NCBI GenBank assembly: GCA_033816765.1
Contig: CM066292.1
Span: 3,658,001 to 3,722,000 of the forward strand
Length of the DNA stretch: 64,000 nucleotides
Source of the DNA: Nothopassalora personata
Taxonomy: Eukaryota > Ascomycota > Dothideomycetes > Mycosphaerellales > Mycosphaerellaceae
Reading direction: 5' to 3'
Shown: piece after piece, positions 21,321 to 32,604 of the stretch
Position numbering within the stretch: the stretch's first letter is position 1
Layout: each line of letters begins with the position of its first letter
Notes under the pieces: generated by a model
The model's input: only the letters and a program-made list of their open reading frames with translations
The model's database searches: none
What the model was told of the DNA's origin: nothing
Translations under genes and position numbers: made by a program

Positions 21321-22588
21321 ATGCAGTCCATCCGGCAACCACTGACACGCGCCGTGCGCAACGCCCCGGTCGGCCTCACAAAATCTGTGGCTCCCGCGAC
21401 ATATGCTACCATCTCGCCCAGCGAAGCTCCCGGCCAAGCCTCCGGCTACGCGAAGACTGGCCTCAACCTGCGCGTGACAAACGAGACCAGGGTCATCTTT
21501 CAGGGCTTCACCGGAAAGCAGGGAACCTTCCACGCATCGCAAGCGATAGAGTACGGCACAAATGTGGTTGGCGGCACAAACCCAAAGAAGGCGGGTAGTG
21601 AACACTTGGGCAGGCCAGTCTTCGCCAACGTGAGCGATGCGGTGAGGGAGGTCAAGGCGGACGCCAGCGTCATCTTCGTCCCACCTCCGCTTGCTGCTGC
21701 TGGTATCGAGGAGGCATTGACTGCGGAGATTCCTCTGGCTGTGTGCATTACTGAGGGTATCCCGCAACACGACATGGTGCGCATTACGGATATGCTCAAG
21801 ACACAGGACAAGACGAGACTGGTCGGACCAAACTGCCCGGGTATCATTGCACCGGTGAGTACGATCCCTGTCTGTTTGGTTGGGAAGCCATGCCGACTTT
21901 GCTTTTTCATGATGAGACCAATGTATATTACAAACATGATAGGAAGAGTCTTAGTCGTCTCCTGGCGAGAATGCTGTGAAAATCGTCCTCTGAACACCCC
22001 GTATATCCTTGCATTGCTCAGACGGCAGGACGCAAGAACGCTAGAACATTTCGCTAACGGTATTGCTTCTAGGGACAATGCAAGATGGGCATCATGCCCG
22101 GCTTCATCCACAAGCGCGGTCGCATCGGTATCGTCTCGCGATCCGGAACCCTCACCTACGAAGCCGTCAACCAAACCACCCAAGCAGGTCTCGGCCAATC
22201 TCTTGTCATCGGAATCGGCGGTGACCCATTTTCCGGTACCAACTTCATCGACTGCCTTCGTGTCTTCCTCGCCGACGAGGACACCGACGGTATCATCATG
22301 ATCGGAGAGATTGGTGGAACCGCAGAAGAGGACGCAGCAGATTTCCTCAAGGAGTACAACGTAGGCGGCAAGGACGGTAAGGGCAAGCCAGTGGTCAGCT
22401 TCATCGCTGGTATTTCTGCTCCACCCGGTCGAAGAATGGGACACGCTGGTGCGATCGTGAGTGGTGGCAAGGGTGATGCCAACAGCAAGATTACCGCGCT
22501 GGAGGCTGCTGGTGTGACTGTGGAGAAGAGCCCGGCGAGCTTAGGCAAGACTTTGAGGGAGCAATTCATTCAGAGGGATTTGCTTTAG
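21321..22588 (+). CDS. LSC1: succinate-CoA ligase alpha subunit, mitochondrial
   Basis: TCA-cycle enzyme converting succinyl-CoA to succinate with nucleotide triphosphate formation in the mitochondrial matrix. Two exons, 21321-21854 and 22073-22588, flank a 218-nt intron (GTGAGT...TTCTAG), the longest in the window. The protein is 349 aa. The N-terminus [20 protein letters not shown] is a basic presequence. The CoA-binding Rossmann region has [20 protein letters not shown] and GTNPKKAG, then [19 protein letters not shown] and [10 protein letters not shown]. The second exon starts [11 protein letters not shown] and has [15 protein letters not shown]. The phosphohistidine lies in [14 protein letters not shown]. 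All motifs are intact. Confidence 0.96.
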
Positions 22589-22994
22589 GTCGAGACATTG
22601 CATTGGGCAGGAACATGGAAGGGCTTCGGGTGCGCGCTCGTGGGATAAGTCGATACCATACTGAGGCGTCATTTGTACAGGTCTGAAGTCTGTTTTGAGT
22701 AAGTAGAGTGTATTGAACAAGCGACGATCTGAATTGCTCGCAGTTTGATCCGGCCGCCTTTGCAGGTGAAGTGCACATTCGTTCTGACGGCGCTCGACAC
22801 GACCTCGGACCTTGACCACCAGAACCTTGGCAGCAATGCGGCCCAACTTTTCTGGCGTGAGGTCTTGAGGCTGAGTTGAACTTGTCACGATCCAGGCTCC
22901 TTTCCCCCAGGACAAAATCCCCACTTTGCCACATGCACATCGCACAGCTTCAACTCAAGTACATTACTCTATCCCACCAAGAGCTTCCATCAAC
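22589..22994. other. intergenic, no gene seen
   Basis: This holds the LSC1 3' region and the upstream region of the F-box gene. Minus-strand frames (22541-22945) are not recognisable. Confidence 0.5.
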
Positions 22995-23681
22995 ATGCTG
23001 CGGTTCATCCCAGGGCTATTCTCAGCTCATCAGGTTTACTCAGCGAACCACGGCGCAGTATCTAGCGGAACAGATGCCGATACTTCCTCGAAGCAAGGTC
23101 CCCGAATTTCAACTGCCACAGTTCTCGAAAGCATCCGCATCCATCTCCCCGTCAAAGACCTCTTCGTTGTACAGCGAACATGTGCACAGTGGCAGGACAT
23201 CACCGCGAAGTCAAATCCACTACAGAAGCGAATGGTTCTTACACCTAGCGGCAAAGTCGAAAGACCCGTCGCCCGACAAGATCGTCACCATCACGAAAGG
23301 ATAGCATACAAAAAACCGACAAAGCTCAACCCAAGCATCCAGTTCCACACATGCCATTGGGAACCGATGCGCGGAGGAAGGTGGGATCGGACCTCCAAGT
23401 ACGTATCTTTCGGCATATCGCACTTCCATGGGGCACCATTCGACCGTGTCTCAGTCCACTCGATATTCCGTCTCATGAACCCTGGCAAATATCCCGGAAG
23501 AGTGACCGGGCCCAGAGTCGCCGGAGCTTTCAGAGGGGACGCAAGCTGGAGGAAGATGTTCGTAACGCAGCCGCCCGTAAGCGCCCTGTATGGCTTCATG
23601 CGATTCAGATATCTGGACGAGCTGCACGAAATCCAGGCTGCCGCGTTCTCGGTGTACAAATGTGCAGGATATAGCTTTTGA
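22995..23681 (+). CDS. F-box domain protein
   Basis: Probable substrate adaptor of an SCF ubiquitin ligase. It is a single exon of 228 aa from MLRFIPGLFSAHQVYSANHG; the frame is open 23 codons upstream without a better start. The F-box spans about residues 38-75: TATVLESIRIHLPVKDLFVV then QRTCAQWQDITAKSNPLQK. A C-terminal half typical of short fungal F-box proteins follows, ending with ASWRKMFVTQPPVSALYGFM, a motif often seen at the end of this group. No leucine-rich or WD repeats follow, so the substrate-binding part is unknown. No damage was seen. Confidence 0.75.
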   Translation: MLRFIPGLFSAHQVYSANHGAVSSGTDADTSSKQGPRISTATVLESIRIHLPVKDLFVVQRTCAQWQDITAKSNPLQKRMVLTPSGKVERPVARQDRHHHERIAYKKPTKLNPSIQFHTCHWEPMRGGRWDRTSKYVSFGISHFHGAPFDRVSVHSIFRLMNPGKYPGRVTGPRVAGAFRGDASWRKMFVTQPPVSALYGFMRFRYLDELHEIQAAAFSVYKCAGYSF

Positions 23682-25330
23682 ACATTTACATGAGCTGAGG
23701 AATGCCTTGGTCGAGGGAGCAAGAAGTAAGGTATGGATATGCATATCGTGAGTTTTTATTCGAGCTGGTGCTGGACGGTGCTGGGCTTCGCAAGGTTGTC
23801 TCGTTTTGTAGTGCCGAGGCTGACGGTGGAGGAGAGTACGAGTGCGTCAGGTACTTCCAATGACCTGAAGAGGAAGTAAAGTCAAGAAGTGGTTTGGAGC
23901 GGACTAGCTTGATTATCTGAGGCAATCTGCTTTGGTGTATGATGACGCCGAACTCGAAGAGCCTCGGGCAAGATAGAGGCTGCTTGGCATGGGCTGAAGC
24001 TCACGGTCTGAAAGCAATCGGAAGACCGCAGCACAAATCGGGCACTTCGGGGTACACGAGATGGCACAGGAAGCAAGGGGAGGAGCTAGAGCACCTTCAT
24101 CGTATGCGCAAGTATCATCGGCATGATCATCGCGTTCTCGCTTGTCAAGAGAGCAGTTCTCAATGGCAAGAGGCAGCGTGTCACCGTAACAATCCCTGCA
24201 AACATTTTCACGCTTGGACAGTGCAGTTTCAATTCACCTTGGTCGAAGTGAACGCAACGTATTCATATGCTTTCTCGCAATCTGCCAAACAGACCAGCTT
24301 TCCGCTGCGTGTGCGCACACGGCACACTCCCTCCACCAGGCTAAAAGCTCACCTTCTGGGCCATTCCCATTCTGTTCTCTTCCTTCCTCCCACCACCACC
24401 ACAGCTCGCGCACTTTTTGACGACACCCATAAACCTGCTGCACTATTCAAATCTTTCACACCTAACCCTTTCACATAATCATCCTCACGCCCCTCCTTCA
24501 TCCATCCTTCCCACACCATATCCTCCCAAATTTTGGCCGATCACGGCTCAGTGCACCGGTACAAGCAGGGCAACAAGACAGGCGTCGTTTCGAGCAGCAC
24601 ATCACTATGGCGAAAGGCGTTGAGGGGTCAGCAGGTATCGGGGTCCACACGCCATTGCCACCCTTGCCTTGACCTGATCCGCTCCTCGAATGGCGACAAA
24701 GCTGGGCCCAGCCCGCTCAAGCTGTCCTGACCGAAAAGTCGGAGGAGGGTATACGCGCAAAAATGCGATCTCAGATGGCTCCTGGGTGGCAGGTCCCCGC
24801 ACTTGCTTCGAAACTGCCTGATGATCGGTATAGAGCGTGTGGGTGCTAGTGAGTTCAGGGTGGGCGGACCTGTTCTCATTGGCTCTTTAAGCCTTCCTTT
24901 CTTTTTCTCTCCTTTTGGCAATGTGCTGGGAGTTGGAGGAGAAGTTGCGAGCACATACGACATGGCGTTGCTGCAACTCGAGACGAAAGGGTATTTGCCA
25001 AGTTATCGACAACAAGGCTGTGGCAGCCGGCGAGTTCAGTGGAGACAAACATGAGCAGCAGTACCATTTGAGTGAGGTCCAAGGTACAGTATGTCTGCAC
25101 ATGCTCTTTCCTTTCGACTGCGCTGATGAGAATGCTTGGTGAGAGACGGCAAGCAAACGCGTGAAGTCGAGGGAAAAAAGGTGCACGGGCCACGGCACGG
25201 TGAGAGCCAATCAAGTCCTGATATCCTTTAGCAGAAGCAAAGTACGAACATGATATCATGTCGCTGATAGTGGCCTGGCAACAGATTGCGACGCGCATCG
25301 TTGGATATCGTGGATATCATATGCGTACCA
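23682..25330. other. 1.6-kb stretch without a supported gene
   Basis: A pyrimidine-rich, promoter-like segment (about 24340-24530) precedes several short plus frames, the first with an ATG at 24608 (MAKGVEGSAG). A TTT/CT-rich tract at 24890-24915 resembles a branch/acceptor region. I could not build a gene with consistent splicing or a family match. A short gene or non-coding transcript may be present. Confidence 0.4.
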
Positions 25331-28300
25331 CTATCCAACCCTCGCAACCCAATCCTCGACAGTCCCCTGCCCACCATCCCGCTCCGCCCGCCAACACAAC
25401 CTCATCAGCGCCTTCAAGTCCTCCTTCGCAAAGCCCAGCTGCAAACCCCTCTTGACTATCGTGTCCGGCTCAATTAACTCATAAAACCTCGCAGCAAACT
25501 CCAAACTAGCGTCCGGCTGCATACTCGTCTTGAGCGTCTGCTGCAGAACCAAGATATTGAGCCCCATCCTATCCCTCCCATAATGATCGAGTTCTTGGAT
25601 GCAGACAACCAGCGAGACGAGAGCATTGTTTGCCAAGACGTCGAGATGCGCGGTGAGGAAGTTGTGTTGTGTTTCGAGGAGGTTTGCGGAAACGGCGGCG
25701 TCGTACGTCCCGAGGGAGGTCGAGAGCGCGGTGATGGCTGGATCGGGGTCGTTATAAGTTTGGCCGAGAGCGTAGGTTGTGTCCATGGCTGTGTATACGC
25801 CATGTAGGAGATGCAGGCGAAGGTCGAGATGTAGGGTGCGGAGGATGAGGGATGCAAGCTCGGTGAAAGATGCAATCACTGCGTCGAAGCCTGCTGCTGT
25901 TGGCGGGTCCAGCGGCAGGTACGGTCTGTTCGGTGTGGTGTGCGTGCTCGAGTTGAGAGTCCATCTCCTATGATCGTGGGACTGCATACTGGATGCGTCA
26001 ACAGCACGAGGTGAGATGTACCGCAGCTGCTGGCAGCGCGATGACAGCCACTTCATGCTCACATGAAGCGTGCATAATCCAGCGAGCGCTTTCCGATCGT
26101 TGATCAGGTCTGCTTCTTCGAGACTGCGGTTCTTGATAGACTGCAGCAACAGAGCAGTCTCCTTCTCGGCGAGTATAAGGGACTCTTCTTTGCTCGCTTT
26201 CGTGAGATCAATCACGACTTGGTTGATGTCGCCAGATGTCGCCAGGTGCGCTGCCAGTCTCATCTTCATGCCTCCTTCTTGACCCATTTGTGCTCTTTGC
26301 AGCAAGCTCTTCGACCACTGGTAGCATCTGTCGTAGTAGCTTCGCATCTGCGTAATGATCAGTTGGCTGAAACTCTGATCATGCGGCAGGCTGTCAAGCA
26401 TAATGCAAAATGCTTCAATGAGCTCGTAGAAGCGCGCAGTGCCCTTGAAGATTGGTCGCTGGGCGCGCGTTTGCCATTTAGGGTCCGGTTGGAAGACGTC
26501 CATTTCGTTCATCGTTCTACTGCAGAGATCGAGCAGTGTCTCGTCTAGTTGCGGGTAGAAGATGTTGACGAGGAAGTCGTCTAGAAATGAGGTGAGTGTG
26601 CTCGACACCACGCCGGAATGTTCTGGTACCACGTCTCTAAGCCTGGTAAGGAAGTCCAGTGAAGGCTTCAGCAGAACGGCCATGTTGAAGACGCTCGGCT
26701 CCACCAGTAATTTGTGGCCCGTCGCTGAAACATCAGTCTCTGCGTTCCGATCCTGCTTCGGGCTCTGCGCATTGCTGCCGACCAACCCAGGCACGGACTG
26801 CTTCAAGATGAACTCGAGGTCTTCTCGCTCAGTTGCAAGTTCTGTGGACTTGCTGTCAGTATCCGACATCTTGAACAACCTTCGATTCCTGTCCCGTGGC
26901 GGAGCTCGGAATATGTTTGCACTAGGGTCGTTTTCTGCTCGCGAGCGATGTCCAACATCGCCACTTGACGCCAAGTGGTCGTGTAATAATGTTCGAATCT
27001 CGCTCTGCAGCAGTGCCCATAGCTCGCGGAAGCTCCTGTTCAGTGTTGACGCTTCTTCGATGTCTTCTCTTTTAATGATGGCGGCCGTCACATCGTGGAG
27101 AACACGATGCCCTTCCGCGATGGCTTCGTACTTGGCGTACAAAGTCGTCAGTAGATCTTCCAATGTGTGCCGCTGCTCCGCATCCGGTCCGGCGTTGACG
27201 CCAACCTTCTTCTGCGGCCCTCTCGCTGCCTTTCGTGTAATCGCCGGATGCCTTTGCTCGACCTCCATGTGCGATCGCTCGACGACAGTGAAGAGCTCAA
27301 CCGGCAGACGGTGCTCAATCGCGTCAACGGCGACATCCAGCCTGTCCATCTTGTTGAGAGCCTCGACCAGCAGCTGAATGTAGTAGAAGGTATCAGCCTC
27401 CGGATTGCGCGTGGTTTCTTCTTGCATCGGCTTCGACCCGTCGTAGTACTCCAGGAAGTGGTGCATGGGTCTCTCGGTGTCATCCATGGGACTTGTGAGA
27501 TCGCGTGTTGTGTGTGCCTTCCATCGTTCCTCGCAGTAAGGACTTTTCAGATACAGGTGATTGTGCAGCTCCTCGACCAGGATATCGGTAAGAGAATGCT
27601 CCTGATTGCTCAAGTAGACCCTCAAATCAGCTAGGGCACCTATTTCTTCCATCTCGGGCTTTCGGATAAGCCTCAAGGCTTCCTGCAGCGTATCAACGGC
27701 ACCAAGGAAACGCTTTTCTGATATCTGCGCTTCAAGCTTCTCCGGTACCGACTGGAGCTGTTCGATGGTGCCAAGAACTTGCAGCATCTGATCATAAGCT
27801 TGACTGCTCTGCGCAAACGCCTTGAGCTCCGGCCGACCGCTCGCCAAACTGCTTTTCGCCTGCACGAGTCCCGCTCGGAGGGTCCTCACACGTAGTTGCG
27901 ACGCATGGATGGCGGCTTGGATCTTGTGGAACGTACCGATGCTGCTGTTGAAGCCCTGGTGATGTTCGTTCACAATCACCTTCAGCGCATTCTGCAGCCG
28001 CTGATGTGCTTCTCGAAACTGGTCGTGTTGGTCTGCCAGGCCCAGAGACGACTGGTCCATGAGTTGGAGGGCAACTTTGACGGGGATGCAGTTGTCGCTG
28101 GCCATGAAGTTCCATTGGTTTTCGATGAAGCGGAGGATATCTGTGCAGAGTAGAGTGTAAGCGAGCGAGCAGCATTGAGTCCGGGGGGAACGACTGACCA
28201 TCGACTTGGGCGCTTTGTGCGCCATACCGTGCGCCTATCCTACTTCTACTGCGGCTTTGGCTGTTCGTAAAGTCTCTGCTCCGTCGCCTATATCCTCTGT

Positions 28301-28508
28301 CCAGCCGCGACACACCCTGCACACCCTGCACCGCCGGCTGTGTCCTGAATCCGCCATAGCCTGCTCCCGCTCCTCGTGACCTGCTGCGCTCCGCATCGCT
28401 CGTCTCTCTGCTGCTGTCGCCGTCGTCGAAGTTGATGCGATGCAGGGCAGAGTTGCCGTTCAAGTAGTTGGAGTTGCCATTGGTCTGCTGCTGTCGCATC
28501 CACGACAT
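25331..28508 (-). CDS. SEC8: exocyst complex subunit Sec8 (EXOC4)
   Basis: Exocyst subunit that tethers secretory vesicles to the plasma membrane at growth sites. Two exons, 28199-28508 and 25331-28140, flank a 58-nt intron (GTCAGT...GCACAG); the protein is about 1039 aa. The splice joins AQVD to DILRFIENQWNFMASDNCIP. Residues about 10-100 are an Arg/Ser-rich disordered N-terminus. The Sec8 N-terminal helical region follows (LMDQSSLGLADQHDQFREAH, LGTIEQLQSVPEKLEAQISE, and YYIQLLVEALNKMDRLDVAV followed by IEHRLPVELFTVVERSH). The long alpha-helical C-terminal rod has no stops. It is divergent from CTR9. Confidence 0.93.
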
Positions 28509-28974
28509 GCTAGGCAGGAGCTGTTCGGGTATGGCGGAGGTTCATGCGGGTGCTTCTATCGTCGTATTCTCATCATCATCATCGTCATCATCATTCGGCA
28601 TCAGCCACTTGTGCTTCGTTCCGGCTGGTTGCTCCGAATGGCACAAGACCCGTGTCATGTCGTGGTGAACGCGAATCTCGAATACATACATCCCGGTCGA
28701 GCTTCAACGCGTCGATCGGAAGGCGCATGCGGCTCTGCGGGAGAGCGTACCTAGGTAGACACCTACCTGGAATTCGCTTCTCACAAGCAACACCACCAAC
28801 TTTCTCCCGCCGCCACCCTGATCTTCGTAGACAGCACTCCCTCCCTCGCCACAGCGCGCACGACTCGGACCCTCGGCATGGAGCACTGAGGAGACAGCTG
28901 TGTCACGAGACAAACGAAGCTTCCTCACCCCCCCCCCCCTCTCCTCCATCCGCGACACGACCACCTCAACCAGC
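28509..28974. promoter_or_regulatory. shared upstream region of SEC8 and CTR9
   Basis: The 466 nt between two divergent start codons hold an ATC-repeat-rich stretch (28570-28595, CATCATCATCATCGTCATC) and a C-homopolymer of about 11 nt at 28929-28939. The latter sits in the likely CTR9 leader about 36 nt before its ATG. No transcript other than the two leaders is suggested. Confidence 0.6.
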
Positions 28975-31900
28975 ATGGCGGCCGTCGCGAATGGCCACGC
29001 ACACAACGGCGTCAATGGCCACGCAGGCTCACCGGGCTTTGTGCGATTTGCCGATGTCCCCGCTGTCATTGATATCCCCGTCGGCACAGATGGAGAGGTG
29101 GTCGATCTCAACCTAGAGGAAACGCCCGAAGATCCCTCAGAGCTGTGTGACTTGCTCGAGAGTGAAAATGCGGCGCGCAACTACTGGATCACCATCGCAC
29201 TCGCCTATGTCAAGCAGGATACGTCGGACGCGGCCGTGGAGATTCTCAAGAGAGCTCTCGATGTGCGACAACAAGGGCGATCCGACGAGCGCCTCAGCAT
29301 CCTGGTATGCCTTTGCTGGCTATACCTCTGGAAGTGCCGCAAGGCTTCCCGTGTGCAGTCGACTCAAGACACTACACGAGATGACAGGACGAAAGACCAC
29401 TGGCTCAAGGCCGCAACGAGCACGCTGAACGATGCGTCGCGACTGAACCCGTCCTATCCACCACTCATCCTGGTTCGAGGTGCTCTCAACATCCTGCGCG
29501 CATCACTGCAGCAGGCCCAGCAAGAGCGAGCCGACACGTTGAAGCAGGCGACGAGGAACTTCGAGGATGCGTACAAGTCCTCGAATGCGAAGAACTTGAT
29601 GGCTATCATAGGCAAGGCCAAAGCACAGTACTCTCTGGGCAAGTATGTAGAGGCATATGTTCTATACCAACAAGTGCTGGAGCGGGCGCCAGAGATGATT
29701 GACCCAGACCCGCGCATCGGTATTGGCTGCTGTCTGTGGCAGCTTGGACACAAGGAGAATGCAAAAGAGGCGTGGCAGCGTGCACTGGCACTGAACGAAG
29801 ACTCTTCGATCGCGAACATCCTGCTCGGTCTGCACTATCTGGACGAAAGCAACCACCTGAGTACCAGCGACCCCGAGTTTGTGAAGATCTACACGAAGGC
29901 GATGACAGGATACACACAGACAGCTTTTAAGAAGAACGGCTGGAACGCGCTAGCATGCGTGACATTTGGTGGTTTCTTCCTCCTCCGCAAGAACTACGCC
30001 CACGTCGAGCGCCTTGCGAGAAGAGCCATCGAGCAAACGGACCTGAATGCGATTGCGAGTGACGGCTGGTATCTCCTGGCGAGGATGGAGCATTATCAGG
30101 GCGATCTAGCGAAGGCGCAAGATTACTATGGCAAAGCAGACCAGGCTCGTGGTGGTGACGAGAGAGGATACTTGCCTGCAAAGTTTGGGGTCGCACAACT
30201 CAAGACTTTGATGCAAGATTTCGATGGCGCCAAGTTCCGATTGGAGAAGATCATCACAGCGAGCAAGAGCGTGGAAGCCATGACACTGCTGGGTATACTA
30301 CACGCAGAAGACGTGTTCGCGGCACAGGCATCCGGTTCGAAAGAGGACAAGACCGACTCGCGCAAGAAAGCTGTCGCTCTTCTGGAGCAGGTCCGCATTG
30401 CGTGGAAAGATGCGAAGAGGAAGATCACGCCAGACTCGAGAGTGCTACTCAACTTGGCAAGACTATACGAGTCGGACCAGCCAGAGAAAGCACTCGCTTG
30501 CTTGCAACAAGTCGAGCAAATGGAGATGGACGAGATCTCTGAGGAGGACCTCCCCGAAGCGCTGGCCGACGAAGACGCGATACGTGAAGCCAAGCGGAAC
30601 ATGCTGAGTCCGCAGCTCTTGAACAATATCGGCTGCTTCTACTTCCATGCGGACAAGCACACCATCGCGAGGGCTTACTTCCAGTCGGCGCTCAACTCTA
30701 GCGTCTCGATTCAGCACAAGGACGAGTCGGTAGACACTGACGCCCTGGTTTCCACTGTCAGCTACAATCTGGCTCGTACATACGAGGCAGAGGGAGTCGA
30801 AGAAGAGGCAAAGAAGGTCTACAATGGCCTGCTGACTCGGCACCCGGATTACATTGACGCCAACACGCGGATGGCATATCTGACCCTTCAGTCCGACCCG
30901 GAGAAGGGCGCCCAGGCGATCAAGGCGTTGCTCGAAGCAGATCCGTCCAACCTCGAAATCCGTGCACTTCATGGCTGGTACCTCAACAAGAACAAGAAGC
31001 GCACTTTGCAGCTTTCCGAGGACCAAGAACAGCGGCACTACAAGCATACCCTCATGACCTACGACAAGCATGACATCTACTCGCTGACAGGCATGGGCAA
31101 CCTGAACATGGCGGTCGCGCGGGAACTGCCAAGAGACACCGATCAACACAAAGAGCGCCGGGCAAAGACTTACATGCGTGCTGTTGAATTTTTTGACAAG
31201 GTCCTGATGCTGGATCCGAAGAACGCCTACGCTGCACAAGGCATGGGCATTGCCATGGCAGAGGACAAGAAAGACACCAGTGCTGCGGTGAAGATTTTCA
31301 CACAGCTCCGCGAAAGCATCAAGGATGCGTCTGTGCACATCAACCTTGGTCACGTCTTCTGCGAACTGAAACAATATACCAAATCGATTGAGAACTACGA
31401 GCTTGCGCTTCAGAAGTCAAGGCAGAAAGATCCTCAAATCATGGCCTGCCTTGGTCGTGCTTGGCTTCTTCGAGGGCGCGCAGAGCGAAACCTCGAGCAC
31501 TTCCAGATGAGCCTGGACCTTTCAAAGCAGGCCTTGGAAGCAGCGCCGGACAACATCAATTTTCGATTCAACGTGGCTTTCGCGCAGTTCCAAGTCGCAC
31601 AGCAGATGATCTCACAACCAGAAGCCAACAAGACATCAGCGGACATAGAGAAGTCCAGCAAAGACCTTGACAGCGCCATTGAGGCTTTCAACGAGATTGC
31701 AAAGAGCCCGAACCCACCATTCCCTCGCGGTGATATTGAGCAGCGCGCAAACATGGGTCGCAACACAATGAAGCGACAGCTGGCGTCTGCCATCGAACGC
31801 CAGGCAGAGTACGAGCGCAAGAACGCTTCCCGGATTCAGGAAGCTCTCAAGAAGCGCGAGGACATCATTCGCCAACGTGAAGAAGAGAGGCGAGCTGCGG

Positions 31901-32604
31901 CGGAGAAGGCGGAGGAGCAGAAGCGCAAGATCGAAGAGGAGCGTCGACGCATGAAGGAAGAAGACGATGCCCTCATTGCGAGGAAGCTCGAAGAAGAGCG
32001 AGCTAAGCAGGAAGCCGAATACACCACAGACGAAGACGGTACTCGCAGGAAGCGCGAGAAGAAGCCGAAGGAGAAGCGACAAAAGCGCAAGAAGAAGAAT
32101 GAGGATACAGATACTGAGGCCGATGGTCTCGCGGACGGCACTGGCGATGAGCGACCTAAGAAGAGCAAGAGTCGTCCTCGTTCTAGAGCCACAAGCACTC
32201 CTGCGAGTGATGGAGAGCCGAGACAAAAGAAGAAGAGAAGACTCGAGCGCAAGGGGACTGCCGTCAAGAGCTCCAAGTACAAGAGCACGGAGATGGTTGA
32301 AGACTCAGACGAGGACGACGACGGTGGAATCCAGCCTGCGACGCAACGGTCTGAGCATGAAGAGACTCCAGCCGCAGAGACACCAGCCCCGACTAGCACA
32401 CCCGGCGCACCAGACGACAAAATGGCAGACGACGACGATGAGGAGGAAGCCGCCGTGTCTCGACCCTCAAGACGAAACAAGCCAGCTCGTGTGCTCGATG
32501 AGGACGATGATGAGGACGAAGACGGTCCGGCGGCCAACGGCGACACTTCGGTGGTCGACGAGGGTGTAGGAGCTGCTGGGGACTCAGATCATGGAGGTGA
32601 TTAG
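28975..32604 (+). CDS. CTR9: Paf1 complex subunit Ctr9 (TPR protein)
   Basis: Scaffold of the RNA polymerase II-associated Paf1 complex, which promotes histone H2B ubiquitination and elongation. It is a single exon, 1209 aa, from MAAVANGHAHNGVNGHAGSP; the frame is open 25 codons upstream, but that part is leader. Early family motifs are FADVPAVIDIPVGTDGEVVD and LLESENAARNYWITIALAYV. At least a dozen TPR motifs fill about residues 60-950, for example YFHADKHTIARAYFQSALNS and AYAAQGMGIAMAEDKKDTSA. The remainder is a charged coiled coil (REEERRAAAEKAEEQKRKIE) and an acidic/basic low-complexity tail ending in D/E and K/R clusters. Length and order match Ctr9. Confidence 0.95.
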   Translation: MAAVANGHAHNGVNGHAGSPGFVRFADVPAVIDIPVGTDGEVVDLNLEETPEDPSELCDLLESENAARNYWITIALAYVKQDTSDAAVEILKRALDVRQQGRSDERLSILVCLCWLYLWKCRKASRVQSTQDTTRDDRTKDHWLKAATSTLNDASRLNPSYPPLILVRGALNILRASLQQAQQERADTLKQATRNFEDAYKSSNAKNLMAIIGKAKAQYSLGKYVEAYVLYQQVLERAPEMIDPDPRIGIGCCLWQLGHKENAKEAWQRALALNEDSSIANILLGLHYLDESNHLSTSDPEFVKIYTKAMTGYTQTAFKKNGWNALACVTFGGFFLLRKNYAHVERLARRAIEQTDLNAIASDGWYLLARMEHYQGDLAKAQDYYGKADQARGGDERGYLPAKFGVAQLKTLMQDFDGAKFRLEKIITASKSVEAMTLLGILHAEDVFAAQASGSKEDKTDSRKKAVALLEQVRIAWKDAKRKITPDSRVLLNLARLYESDQPEKALACLQQVEQMEMDEISEEDLPEALADEDAIREAKRNMLSPQLLNNIGCFYFHADKHTIARAYFQSALNSSVSIQHKDESVDTDALVSTVSYNLARTYEAEGVEEEAKKVYNGLLTRHPDYIDANTRMAYLTLQSDPEKGAQAIKALLEADPSNLEIRALHGWYLNKNKKRTLQLSEDQEQRHYKHTLMTYDKHDIYSLTGMGNLNMAVARELPRDTDQHKERRAKTYMRAVEFFDKVLMLDPKNAYAAQGMGIAMAEDKKDTSAAVKIFTQLRESIKDASVHINLGHVFCELKQYTKSIENYELALQKSRQKDPQIMACLGRAWLLRGRAERNLEHFQMSLDLSKQALEAAPDNINFRFNVAFAQFQVAQQMISQPEANKTSADIEKSSKDLDSAIEAFNEIAKSPNPPFPRGDIEQRANMGRNTMKRQLASAIERQAEYERKNASRIQEALKKREDIIRQREEERRAAAEKAEEQKRKIEEERRRMKEEDDALIARKLEEERAKQEAEYTTDEDGTRRKREKKPKEKRQKRKKKNEDTDTEADGLADGTGDERPKKSKSRPRSRATSTPASDGEPRQKKKRRLERKGTAVKSSKYKSTEMVEDSDEDDDGGIQPATQRSEHEETPAAETPAPTSTPGAPDDKMADDDDEEEAAVSRPSRRNKPARVLDEDDDEDEDGPAANGDTSVVDEGVGAAGDSDHGGD

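Noticed and set aside
26562..27377. 271-codon plus-strand frame inside SEC8
   Set aside because: Antisense shadow of SEC8; Ser-rich composition typical of reversed coding DNA.
30463..31374. Long minus-strand frame of 303 codons inside CTR9
   Set aside because: Antisense shadow of a well-supported coding frame; no family features.
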